Positions 9,253-17,941 of a stretch of DNA of 64,000 bases are shown piece by piece. Under the pieces are notes generated by a model, which saw nothing but the letters and a program-made list of their open reading frames with translations, did no database searches and had not been told where the DNA came from. Each line of letters opens with the position of its first letter. The stretch's first letter is position 1. The stretch is from Arthrobacter sp. NicSoilB8 (GTDB lineage: Bacteria; Actinomycetota; Actinomycetes; Actinomycetales; Micrococcaceae). A program made the position numbers and the translations under genes. The stretch lies in the NCBI RefSeq assembly GCF_019977355.1, contig NZ_AP024655.1, forward strand, positions 4,862,919 through 4,926,918. The letters run 5' to 3'.

Positions 9253-10037
9253 GGCAGCGTAGCCCGAACGTTGGCCTTATGGGCTGGTTCCACAGACTCC
9301 TCATCCCCCGTGTCCGGCTCGAGCGGCCGGGATTCCGGTGACTTTGCCCCCCGCAACCGCCGCGGCCTTCGCCCCGGGGCCGGGTCCGGCGTTTCGGTCG
9401 ACCCTCCCGGGGCCGGACGTTCCGCGCTTCCACGCCTCATTCGCCTGGCAAGCAGCAGCCCGTCCAACATTCTGGCCAGGAGCACAGTGCCTACGGCTCC
9501 GGCTCCTGCGGTGACGATGATGAGCTGCAGCTGGGCCTTGTTCTCCATGCTGGACTCGGGAGCCACGACGATCGTCTTCAGATTGATCCTTGAGTACTCC
9601 GGGACGGACAACTCGTCCTGCATGGCTTTGAGCGTGGCCGGCACAGTGCCCAAAGCGGCCTTCAAGCCGCCCATCGTCTCGCCTGGGTTAGGGCTGGAGA
9701 CCTTGACAACAACGACTGCCCCGCTGGTGGACCGGTCCGCGTCGACGCTGTAGGTCATGGCTGGAAAATTCTCCAGGACGGGCGCGCGCACCTCTGCTGC
9801 ATTGGCCCGTCGTGTCAGTACGTCAAGTGCCTGCGACATTCCCACTAGGTAGAGGTAAGGGTTTCCGGTGGCCCCCACCGTCGCCGACGGAGGCATGAGC
9901 ACAAGACTGCCGCTGGCTTCGTAGGTAGCAGGAACCCTCTCATACACCACAGCACACATACCTGCGGTCAGGGCGAGGCCGGCCAGCACCACGTACCAAC
10001 GTCTTGCGAGGCTTCTAATAAGTTCCTTCAGTTGCAT
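9249..10037 (-). CDS. Wzz-like chain-length determinant protein (first copy)
   Basis: 262-residue two-helix membrane protein. Helix 1 is at about 13-32 after 'LKELIRSLARRWYVVLAG', the extracytoplasmic part includes 'YEASGSLVLMPPSA', and helix 2 is at about 175-195. The C-terminal 60 residues are Pro/Arg rich and probably disordered in the cytoplasm. Architecture and position next to a polymerase suggest a polysaccharide co-polymerase. No BY-kinase domain is fused or encoded nearby. The ATG at 10037 is preceded by GGGGGAAG, a strong ribosome-binding site, and lies 23 bases inside the upstream gene. Confidence 0.74.
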   Translation of the reverse strand: MQLKELIRSLARRWYVVLAGLALTAGMCAVVYERVPATYEASGSLVLMPPSATVGATGNPYLYLVGMSQALDVLTRRANAAEVRAPVLENFPAMTYSVDADRSTSGAVVVVKVSSPNPGETMGGLKAALGTVPATLKAMQDELSVPEYSRINLKTIVVAPESSMENKAQLQLIIVTAGAGAVGTVLLARMLDGLLLARRMRRGSAERPAPGGSTETPDPAPGRRPRRLRGAKSPESRPLEPDTGDEESVEPAHKANVRATLP

Positions 10038-10950
10038 CTGCTTCCCCCCTCACAGGGCCCGCCTTTCCGACAGACAGTACTTCCTTTACCCTGCTGAGAC
10101 CATCCTTGCCCAAGACCAATATCATGAGCCATTTAACCGTCGATCTGCCACGTTCGCCCAAGTATCGAGCAGGAGCCGCCACTAAGTTTTCCCAGCGCAG
10201 TGCCCTGTCAGAAGGATAACCGGTATCGGGTGAAATAACCGGAAAACTTTTAACATGAAGCACAGCTGAAACCATTCTCCCTCGAACCCGATTGCTCACA
10301 TTTCCGCCGTGAACTACCTGCAACCAGGCGGGGGATCCAGCAATTTCCCGGACAGGCATGCTTTTACCGAGGAGATTGTGCCAGTCGGCCCAGCACGTCA
10401 CCGGTTCATCCCACGATTCGACCACTGAACAAAAGGCATTTCGGCGGTCGATTCGTGAGTAGAGGTTCTTTCCTTTCAGTATCAGGCCCCGGGAAAAGTA
10501 AATCGCCGTCCGGCCGGTCGGGATGCCGGCCTGAATTTGAAGCCGTTCGGCAAAATCCACGGCTAATCCATCATCATTGTCGAGATTTGTCGTGACCAAT
10601 CTTTTCCGCGGTTTTCCCACGACCTCGATCAGATCTGCCAGCAGCTCCTCGTGGTTGACGCTTTCCCGGAAGATCGGCACAAAGCCGCCATCGCCGGCGA
10701 GCCGGGGAATCATCTCCTTTAGCCATGAAGGACTCTCGGGATCGAAATAGACCACCCAACGGAAGTTCCCGGAAGTCTGTGCCCGAACGGAAGGCAGGCA
10801 GAATCGCTCGAAGAGATCAACCCTGTCCCTGAGCCAGCCCTCCTGCGCGCGGACCTGGCTTTCCCTGCCCGCCGTGGGCAGGTTGAAACGGGTCAGCAGA
10901 ACGTGGTCCACCTCGAAGCCCCGAGAACCAGACACAGACATGCCATTCAT
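10015..10950 (-). CDS. Putative rhamnosyltransferase (Rhamno_transf family), paralogue
   Basis: 311-residue paralogue of the gene at 5108-5977. Shared motifs in the same order are 'VDHVLLTRFNLP', 'WLRDRVDLFERFCLPSV', 'NLDNDDGLAVDFAERLQ' and 'AWLQVVHGGNVSNRVRG'. The D-N-D-D acidic cluster is the likely catalytic or metal site. The start ATG overlaps the stop of the glycoside hydrolase gene as ATGA, so translation is probably coupled. It lies in the reverse operon rather than with the other glycosyltransferases, which suggests it was added to the locus separately or arose by duplication and inversion. Donor sugar is inferred, not shown. Confidence 0.82.
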   Translation of the reverse strand: MNGMSVSGSRGFEVDHVLLTRFNLPTAGRESQVRAQEGWLRDRVDLFERFCLPSVRAQTSGNFRWVVYFDPESPSWLKEMIPRLAGDGGFVPIFRESVNHEELLADLIEVVGKPRKRLVTTNLDNDDGLAVDFAERLQIQAGIPTGRTAIYFSRGLILKGKNLYSRIDRRNAFCSVVESWDEPVTCWADWHNLLGKSMPVREIAGSPAWLQVVHGGNVSNRVRGRMVSAVLHVKSFPVISPDTGYPSDRALRWENLVAAPARYLGERGRSTVKWLMILVLGKDGLSRVKEVLSVGKAGPVRGEADATEGTY

Positions 10951-12389
10951 CCTTTCGCTGCACTCCCGGTCAATGTGAAGACCGAGTTCGGTCCGGCCGT
11001 CAGGTTTACTGTCCCTTCGACCATCAAAGCGTCATCGACGGCCTTCATATCGCGTCCGGAATCGGTGATGAACGTGGACAACGGCATCGTCCCGGTCAGT
11101 CCCGGTAGTCGCACAGTTACTTTCATCGCCGAGTCGGACGTATTCCGTCCGAAGACCGAGACCCGTCCTGACGCCGGGTCCTGGAAGGCCACTACGTCGA
11201 CGCTTTCGTCACTGGACGAAGCCGCGATGCGGACAGCATCACGGGGCGTGTACCGGATCAATTGCCGGAGGACGAAGTACGCCTTGCGTGGACTGTACGT
11301 ATGCTGGGCGGCGTCATAGGCGAGGAGGCCCCAGTAGCCTTCACTTTCGTGGTGTTCGTAATAGCCGTCCCACGCGTCGTATTGCATGAGCCCCGCGGCG
11401 CCCTCCAGCAGGAGACTGATCGCCAGGGAGGCTGTCTGCGCGGCGGATGACCAGTCGGCGGGGTTCGGTGAACCCGTGTCACAGCCCGGGCAGGGCCCGG
11501 AGAATTCCGTGACCCAGTAGTCCAGGTCGGGATGGGAGGATTTGGCCAGCGCCTCCGCCGCACCACCGGAGCCGCCGTCGTAGCTGTGGATCCCGAAATG
11601 CGCCATCCGGGACATGACCAGGGAATCCTCGTCCAGTGCCTGCAGATATTCGGAGGTGGCCTTGCCGGCGGAGGCTGTGTCCGGTCCGACGAGCCGCATG
11701 TCGCGAAGGCCCAGGCCGTCCAGGCGGACCACAAGTTTGTGCAGGAGCCGTACATATTGTTCCGGCGCCACCTGGGGTCCTTCGATCCCGTTCCAGTCGG
11801 TCTCGTTCATGGGGCTAAGCAAGGTGAAGTCCAGCTTCCGGGCATTCCGTCCGTAGGCGACCATGGAAGCAATCATGCGGACCCACTGGTCCTCGGCTGC
11901 CGTGTCGATGTGATTGCCACCCATCCACTCCGGCACGCCGCCCATGACGTTGACCATGACCTGTTGTCCAGGCTTGGACGAGATGTACTCAATGGTGTTC
12001 CACAGATCGGCCATCTTGCCGCGTTCGTAGATGGGTGTGTAGCGGGCCCAGTCAATGGTGGCGGGGTTGGACGGGTCCTCTTCCGTTTCCCAATCGGCCT
12101 TATCGATGATCACGCGCCAGTTGACCTCGCCTAGATCGGCAATCATGTCGATCGCGGGCCGGAGCCGGCCGTTGTCCCAGCTGTGGACGTTCGCGTTCAC
12201 CCCCAGTCCCGAGACCGTCTGGAAGCGCAGCGGCCCCTCGGGACTGGGGGTATCTGACACAACAGGTCCGCTGGACGCGGGCTGGGACGCAGATTCCCGC
12301 CGAACGTCCGCGGGGCTGCCGGAACACGCGGTGATCAGCGCCATGCACCCCGCGATCCCCGCGGCCGCGAAGCGTTTGACGGCTCTCAT
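10947..12389 (-). CDS. Secreted lipoprotein glycoside hydrolase (clan GH-A type)
   Basis: Predicted lipoprotein of about 480 residues. The N-terminus 'MRAVKRFAAAGIAGCMALIT' is followed by an Ala-Cys lipobox, so the protein should be anchored outside the membrane. The rest resembles a TIM-barrel glycoside hydrolase with a C-terminal beta-sandwich, GH30/GH39-like. A probable acid/base Glu follows Asn in 'LLSPMNETDWNG', and a probable nucleophile is in 'YWVTEFSGPCPG'. The frame is open to GTG 12413; ATG 12389 gives the cleaner signal peptide. It is coupled to the downstream glycosyltransferase (4-base overlap) and follows the large secreted protein closely. Trimming or release of the exported polymer is a reasonable inference. 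The exact GH family needs a profile search. Confidence 0.78.
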   Translation of the reverse strand: MRAVKRFAAAGIAGCMALITACSGSPADVRRESASQPASSGPVVSDTPSPEGPLRFQTVSGLGVNANVHSWDNGRLRPAIDMIADLGEVNWRVIIDKADWETEEDPSNPATIDWARYTPIYERGKMADLWNTIEYISSKPGQQVMVNVMGGVPEWMGGNHIDTAAEDQWVRMIASMVAYGRNARKLDFTLLSPMNETDWNGIEGPQVAPEQYVRLLHKLVVRLDGLGLRDMRLVGPDTASAGKATSEYLQALDEDSLVMSRMAHFGIHSYDGGSGGAAEALAKSSHPDLDYWVTEFSGPCPGCDTGSPNPADWSSAAQTASLAISLLLEGAAGLMQYDAWDGYYEHHESEGYWGLLAYDAAQHTYSPRKAYFVLRQLIRYTPRDAVRIAASSSDESVDVVAFQDPASGRVSVFGRNTSDSAMKVTVRLPGLTGTMPLSTFITDSGRDMKAVDDALMVEGTVNLTAGPNSVFTLTGSAAKG

Positions 12390-12415
12390 CCGTGTTCCAT
12401 TCTTCCCCTTCACGG

Positions 12416-15400
12416 CTATTGACTAACGACGACGTCGACCCAGTAGTTGGTGTTGTTGTAGCTGTCCGTGGGGAACCCTGTCGAGGTGCCGTACCGGTAC
12501 ACGCCGTTGGGTCCGTCCGTGCCGGATGCGAGGCCATGCAACGGTGCCTTGTCAGCGGCGGATGTGAAGTATCCGCTGTTGGACGAGTAGGAACCGTTCG
12601 GGGCGTAGTAGGACACCACATAGGTGGTGTTCGCCGAGATCGGCACCGGCGAGGAGAACGTCGCCTGCTGCCAGCCCGAGGCCGTCTCCCCCGCGAACGT
12701 CACCGACGCCAGGAGCGTCCCCGTGGCCGTCCACAGATGCCCGATGTGGGTTCCGGTGTTCGAACTGCCCTTGTAGAACCGGACACCCGTCACCGTCCCG
12801 GCCACATCCGACCGGAACTTCATCCCCAGTTCCACGGCATTCGGGTCATTGGCCGCCAGGGTGGCAGGCACCGACGTCGGATTGAACACGGTGCAGGGAC
12901 ACGAGGACGGAGCCGCGGCCGTGGTGAATGTCCACGAGTACGGCGCCATGGTCTGCCCCGTGGCATTTGTCGCACCGCTGACCGTGACGCCGTACGTGGT
13001 GCTAAACGCGAGAGCACTCGAAGGAGTAAAAGTCGCGGTCCTTGTCGTCGAGTCATAGCCGACCGTGCCGGCCACCGCTGCGTTGGCCGCGTCCTTCACG
13101 GAGAACACCACCGAAGCAGCCGTCACCGCCTGATCAAACGTCGCGGCAGGCTTCACCGCCACATCGACAGCCGAGGCGCTGTTCGCCGGCGACACCGACG
13201 AAACAACCGGCGCCGCGTTCGGGGAGGTGGTGGCGAGAACGACGTCGACCCAGTAGTTGGTGTTGTTGTAGCTGTCCGTGGGGAACCCTGTCGAGGTGCC
13301 GTACCGGTACACGCCGTTGGGTCCGTCCGTGCCGGATGCGAGGCCATGCAACGGTGCCTTGTCAGCGGCGGATGTGAAGTATCCGCTGTTGGACGAGTAG
13401 GAACCGTTCGGGGCGTAGTAGGACACCACATAGGTGGTGTTCGCCGAGATCGGCACCGGCGAGGAGAACGTCGCCTGCTGCCAGCCCGAGGCCGTCTCCC
13501 CCGCGAACGTCACCGACGCCAGGAGCGTCCCCGTGGCCGTCCACAGATGCCCGATGTGGGTTCCGGTGTTCGAACTGCCCTTGTAGAACCGGACACCCGT
13601 CACCGTCCCGGCCACATCCGACCGGAACTTCATCCCCAGTTCCACGGCATTCGGGTCATTGGCCGCCAGGGTGGCAGGCACCGACGTCGGATTGAACACG
13701 GTGCAGGGACACGAGGACGGAGCCGCGGCCGTGGTGAATGTCCACGAGTACGGCGCCATGGTCTGCCCCGTGGCATTTGTCGCACCGCTGACCGTGACGC
13801 CGTACGTGGTGCTAAACGCGAGAGCACTCGAAGGAGTAAAAGTCGCGGTCCTTGTCGTCGAGTCATAGCCGACCGTGCCGGCCACCGCTGCGTTGGCCGC
13901 GTCCTTCACGGAGAACACCACCGAAGCAGCCGTCACCGCCTGATCAAACGTCGCGGCAGGCTTCACCGCCACATCGACAGCCGAGGCGCTGTTCGCCGGC
14001 GACACCGACGAAACAACCGGAGGTACGGGACTGGACGTCGTCGCGAAGACAACGTCGACCCAGTAATTGGAATTGCCGAAGCTGTCGCTCGGGAAGGAGC
14101 TTGCACTGCCATAACGGTAGACACCGTTGGATCCGTCCAGGCCGCTGACCAGGCCGTGTAGCGGTGGCGCATCAGCTCCGTTATTGAAGTAGCCGGCGTC
14201 AGCGGAATAGGAACCGTTCGGGGCGTAGTAGGACACCACATAGGTGGTGTTCGCCGAGATCGGCACCGGCGAGGAGAACGTCGCCTGCTGCCAGCCCGAG
14301 GCCGTCTCCCCCGCGAACGTCACCGACGCCAGGAGCGTCCCCGTGGCCGTCCACAGATGCCCGGTATGGGTTCCGGTGTTCGAACTGCCCTTGTAGAACC
14401 GGACACCCGTCACCGTCCCGGCCACATCCGACCGGAACTTCATCCCCAGTTCCACGGCATTCGGGTCATTGGCCGAAGCTGTTGTCGGCACCGAATTTGA
14501 GCTGAAAACATTACACGGGCAAGTGACGGCAGCGGCAGTGGTGAACGCCCACGAATAGGGGGCCGCCATAGTCTGCCCCGTAGCATTCGTCGCACCGCTG
14601 ACTGTGGCCGTGTAGGTGGTCCCAGGGCTGAGGGCCGTACCGGGAGTAAACGTCGCGGTCCTGGCCGTCGAGTCATAGCCGACCGTGCCGGCCACCGCTG
14701 CGTTGGCCGCGTCCTTCACTGAGAACACCACCGAAGCAGCCGTCACCGCCTGATCAAACGTCGCGGCAGGCTTCACGGCTGTGTCGACGCTGACGGAGTT
14801 GTTGGTCGGCGACACGGCCGCGATCGTCGGCGCGGCCGGCGGCGCCGCCGTCGTGAACGTCCATGAATATGGTGCCGCCATGGATTGTCCCGTGGAATTC
14901 GTGGCACCACTGACCGTGGCCGTGTAGCTGGTACTGAAGGACAGGGGTGACCCGGGGGTGAACGTCGCTGTGTTCGTGGCCGAGTCGTATGTCACCGAAC
15001 CTTGGACGGCAGTGTTTGCCGCGTTCTTCAGAACGAACGTGACAGACCCGGCCGTTACCGCCTGGTTGAAGGTCGCGGAGGGCTTCACCGCGACGTCGAC
15101 GCCTGTTGCATTGTTGGACGGTGACACCGATGAGAGTGCCGGGGCGGGGCTGCTGGACGGCGTGAAGACAGCATCCACCCAGTAGTACTCCGCGTCATAG
15201 ACCTGATCAGGGAAGGAAGACGACGCACCGTATTTGTAGAATCCGTTCGGGCTGCCGGGCACGCTGCGTGTGAAGTGCAGCGGGGCCCCGCCCGTGCTGC
15301 CGTTCCCGGCAGGTGCCGGCGAGGGATGGTTGTAGAAGTAGGCGGCGTCCTGGGCGTAGTGGCCGGCCGGCGCGAAGTACGACACTACGTATTTCGTGTT

Positions 15401-17605
15401 CGCAGTGACTGCGAGGGGCGGGGACAGAGTGGCACTCTGCCAGCCGGTCGCCGATTCACCGCTGAAAGTCACTGTGGCAAGCCGCTGTCCGGATTCGCTC
15501 CAGACGTTGCCCACGTGCGTCCCGGTGTTCTTGGCGGACTTGTAGAACCGCAAGGCGCTGATGGTTCCAGCGACGTCGGAGTAGAACTTAGCCCCGACCT
15601 CTGTTCCATTTGTGTCACCGGCGTCAGGAACGGCCGGACTGACATTGACGCCGATCATGGAACACGGGCATGACACATTCGTGACTCTGCCGGCAGAGGG
15701 CGATTCGATGTTGCCGCTGTCATCAACGGCCCTGGACCGCAAAGTCGACGTCGGGTTTCCGTGCGCATTCCAGCTATACGTCCAGCTTGAGGTGCCCGTC
15801 GCCGGACGCCAGCTTGCACCGCCGTCGGTCGAGACCTCGACGCCGGCAACCACGCCGCCGGTATCGGCGGCCGTGCCCGTCACGGTCACAGTCGTGCCGT
15901 CCGAGACCGTCGATCCTGCCGCAGGTGAAACGATCGTTGATGTCGGAGCCGTCGAATCGGTCGACGCCGCAGCAGCCACCAAGCCAGCCGTGATAGTCGT
16001 TGGCTGCGTGCCCATGTCAGCGAAGAGATTGACCGTGGCTTGCTGCATGTTCTTGTCAGCCGCTTTTCCTGTGGTGAAGCCGTCCAACCCCCAGGACCAC
16101 TGCACTGTGCCCGAACCAAAGACCAGGGCTCCGCTCTGAGCCCTGTACATTGTCAGGTTGTGTGTCGCGGCCTGACCGCCCAGCGTCCTGGAACCATAGT
16201 CGGTGAAGACTTCCGCCGATGAACTGACGGTGTTGGAAAGCCGGAACGAGCCGGCCGGCCGGAACCCGTTGTCGGCGTCGATGTCCCACTCGTAGCCCAG
16301 GGTGCCGACCCCGGCGCCCAGGGTGGCCGAAGCTCCGGCGGTCAAGTTCGCAATGGCGGTCCCGCGCCATAGCCTGAGCTGTTTGTAGGCTGAGGGGACC
16401 ACGATGTCGGTGGTTCCGGAGTTGACGATGAAGAACTGCCCTGTCAGGGAATTCTCCGGGTTACCTCCACCACCGGCCGTCCCGTAACGCGGGTCCCGCC
16501 AGGTTCCGGTCCACGCGACCGGGTCTGTGGGCCCGTCAAAGTGCGTGTCCTTGTAGGACACGAGGGTCCTGTCCGCCGTGTTCGTGCCATCGGAACTCGG
16601 TTCCAGTCTCGTCTTCCAGAACATTTCATTGCCGCTGAAGAACGCCAGGTTCACACCGGCATCCCGGGCTGCTTCCACGTTCGCCCGTTGATCCGCCGTC
16701 CAGTACTCGTCGTGCCCCACTGACATGAAGACCTTGTGATTGAGCAGCAGCGGAGCCCGGGTGGAGACGTCGATCCCGCTCATGTAGCTCACGTCGTATC
16801 CGTTGGCCTCCATGAAGCGGATCATCGGGTACTCGGCGTACATCAGCCAGCTTCTGCCTTGGTCGTCCGCTGCTGAATTGAAGGGCCGGTTGTACGAGAC
16901 TTTGAATGCAGACTTGTAGGACAGCGGTTCCCCCGCCGGGCAGGACACTGTGCAGCTGTACAGGCTGTTGCCGCCATAGGTGTTGTATGCCTGCCATGTG
17001 GAATCCGACGTTTGAAAGAGCATGGCGGAGTGCGCAGCATCGTCGCGGACCACGAAAGGGATGACGCTCACGCCGGTGGTATCGTTGCGGACCAGCCGGG
17101 CCAGATAGACGCCGGACACCGCTGTATCCGGCACCTGCCATGTGGCCGACACCGCCCAGTTACCGCAGTCAATGAGACCCGTTGCGGAGAAAGTCGCGCA
17201 CGCCGGCTGGGTCTGCGGCAGGGCGGCACTCGGCAGCACGTTGGCCGCAATCTTGCGCGCGCCAAGTCCCTGGTAATAGCCAAGGCGATAGATATCGATG
17301 TGATACGAAGTGGCCGGAGTCTTGATCTTGAACTTGATCGAGCTGCCGATATTGACGCTCATGGACGTGGCATAGCCCTGGATCGTGCTGCTGCCCGCGC
17401 CGGTAACCTGCCACTCCGAAGCCGGGTTGCCTGTCTGGGTGTTTTCGCAGGCCACTTTGCTCACAATCGGCGCGGTGCATGGCCCCGCCGCGGTCGCCGC
17501 CGGGACGCCCAGGACGGACAAGGCCGCGGCGAGTAGGGCCGTAATCACGGCGGTGACTGTCGGCCGGATCATCCGTCGGGGCAAAAAGGCGTGTGCAGAC
17601 TTCAC
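12416..17605 (-). CDS. Giant secreted protein: DMFase-beta-like domain plus Ig-like and DUF4082 repeats
   Basis: 1729-residue exported protein. Residues 1-40 form a signal peptide ending near 'AATA'. Residues about 50-530 resemble the C-terminal domain of N,N-dimethylformamidase large-subunit proteins ('YRLGYYQGLGARKI', 'TWQAYNTYGGNSLYSC', 'VGHDEYWTADQRANVE'). Around 570-640 is an Ig-like segment. DUF4082 modules lie near 643-815, 1026-1190, 1296-1455 and 1566-1729, each starting with a Cys-Pro-Cys motif and containing 'FRSDVAGTVTGVRFYKG' or a variant. SbsA/Big_5-type Ig modules lie near 820, 915, 1192 and 1462. No membrane anchor or sorting signal is seen at the C-terminus. GTG 17605 has GGGAG upstream. 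It heads the reverse exopolysaccharide operon, suggesting polymer binding or modification outside the cell. Enzymatic activity is unproven. Confidence 0.85.
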   Translation of the reverse strand: MKSAHAFLPRRMIRPTVTAVITALLAAALSVLGVPAATAAGPCTAPIVSKVACENTQTGNPASEWQVTGAGSSTIQGYATSMSVNIGSSIKFKIKTPATSYHIDIYRLGYYQGLGARKIAANVLPSAALPQTQPACATFSATGLIDCGNWAVSATWQVPDTAVSGVYLARLVRNDTTGVSVIPFVVRDDAAHSAMLFQTSDSTWQAYNTYGGNSLYSCTVSCPAGEPLSYKSAFKVSYNRPFNSAADDQGRSWLMYAEYPMIRFMEANGYDVSYMSGIDVSTRAPLLLNHKVFMSVGHDEYWTADQRANVEAARDAGVNLAFFSGNEMFWKTRLEPSSDGTNTADRTLVSYKDTHFDGPTDPVAWTGTWRDPRYGTAGGGGNPENSLTGQFFIVNSGTTDIVVPSAYKQLRLWRGTAIANLTAGASATLGAGVGTLGYEWDIDADNGFRPAGSFRLSNTVSSSAEVFTDYGSRTLGGQAATHNLTMYRAQSGALVFGSGTVQWSWGLDGFTTGKAADKNMQQATVNLFADMGTQPTTITAGLVAAAASTDSTAPTSTIVSPAAGSTVSDGTTVTVTGTAADTGGVVAGVEVSTDGGASWRPATGTSSWTYSWNAHGNPTSTLRSRAVDDSGNIESPSAGRVTNVSCPCSMIGVNVSPAVPDAGDTNGTEVGAKFYSDVAGTISALRFYKSAKNTGTHVGNVWSESGQRLATVTFSGESATGWQSATLSPPLAVTANTKYVVSYFAPAGHYAQDAAYFYNHPSPAPAGNGSTGGAPLHFTRSVPGSPNGFYKYGASSSFPDQVYDAEYYWVDAVFTPSSSPAPALSSVSPSNNATGVDVAVKPSATFNQAVTAGSVTFVLKNAANTAVQGSVTYDSATNTATFTPGSPLSFSTSYTATVSGATNSTGQSMAAPYSWTFTTAAPPAAPTIAAVSPTNNSVSVDTAVKPAATFDQAVTAASVVFSVKDAANAAVAGTVGYDSTARTATFTPGTALSPGTTYTATVSGATNATGQTMAAPYSWAFTTAAAVTCPCNVFSSNSVPTTASANDPNAVELGMKFRSDVAGTVTGVRFYKGSSNTGTHTGHLWTATGTLLASVTFAGETASGWQQATFSSPVPISANTTYVVSYYAPNGSYSADAGYFNNGADAPPLHGLVSGLDGSNGVYRYGSASSFPSDSFGNSNYWVDVVFATTSSPVPPVVSSVSPANSASAVDVAVKPAATFDQAVTAASVVFSVKDAANAAVAGTVGYDSTTRTATFTPSSALAFSTTYGVTVSGATNATGQTMAPYSWTFTTAAAPSSCPCTVFNPTSVPATLAANDPNAVELGMKFRSDVAGTVTGVRFYKGSSNTGTHIGHLWTATGTLLASVTFAGETASGWQQATFSSPVPISANTTYVVSYYAPNGSYSSNSGYFTSAADKAPLHGLASGTDGPNGVYRYGTSTGFPTDSYNNTNYWVDVVLATTSPNAAPVVSSVSPANSASAVDVAVKPAATFDQAVTAASVVFSVKDAANAAVAGTVGYDSTTRTATFTPSSALAFSTTYGVTVSGATNATGQTMAPYSWTFTTAAAPSSCPCTVFNPTSVPATLAANDPNAVELGMKFRSDVAGTVTGVRFYKGSSNTGTHIGHLWTATGTLLASVTFAGETASGWQQATFSSPVPISANTTYVVSYYAPNGSYSSNSGYFTSAADKAPLHGLASGTDGPNGVYRYGTSTGFPTDSYNNTNYWVDVVVSQ
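12429..13210 (-). repeat. Tandem repeat copy A inside the giant secreted protein gene
   Basis: 782 bases that recur, apparently without a single difference, 810 bases downstream at 13239-14020. The unit encodes one Ig-like plus one DUF4082 module (270 residues). Synonymous sites are also identical, so the duplication or a gene-conversion event is very recent. Confidence 0.93.
13239..14020 (-). repeat. Tandem repeat copy B inside the giant secreted protein gene
   Basis: Second copy of the 782-base identical block; offset is exactly 810 bases. The 28 bases between copies encode the linker that differs ('LATTSPNAAPV' in place of the terminal residues of copy A). Confidence 0.93.
14208..14473 (-). 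repeat. Partial third copy of the DUF4082-coding block
   Basis: About 265 bases nearly identical to 12586-12851 and 13396-13661, differing at only a few positions around 14362. Flanking parts of this module are clearly diverged. The mosaic of identical and diverged blocks suggests gene conversion between modules. Confidence 0.8.
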
Positions 17606-17941
17606 TGTGGACTCCCTGCTGGGGCGCGGTCGCTCTAGGGTGCGGCCACGGCGTCTGCACTACCTTGGCCTGACGAGGACACCGATAGCTCGGAGCCCAC
17701 GTGTTTGGTGCTGTTCAGTTGTTTTGAAGCCGGTCGCACCTGGAAGCGTCGGGATGACTTTCCGCGGCAGTCCGGAACCTGGACCACCAACCGTACGGGG
17801 CTTCCCTACGCCTTGAACTCTAGGACCGCCCCGGGACCCCAGCCAGAGCTTCGGAGTCAACTTTGTGGGTATCCGCAGGATCCTTGTGGATCTGCAGTTT
17901 GCGTCGCAACCCTCCCTGACCTGCTGTTACGCCGTCTTCTG
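17606..17941. other. Intergenic region upstream of the reverse exopolysaccharide operon
   Basis: 336 bases with no convincing gene. It should contain the promoter of the giant secreted protein gene and the 3' untranslated part of the M18 aminopeptidase gene. A 10-base direct repeat (TGTTACGCCG) lies near 17929 and 17940. No clear terminator or named regulatory motif was recognised. Confidence 0.5.

Noticed and set aside
12392..14161. 589-residue plus-strand frame with Arg-rich repeats
   Set aside because: It is antisense to the giant secreted protein gene; the repeats in it only mirror the DUF4082 duplications.
12429..14473. CRISPR-like periodic repeats
   Set aside because: The unit is 810 bases and codes for protein modules; no short repeats with unique spacers are seen anywhere in the window.
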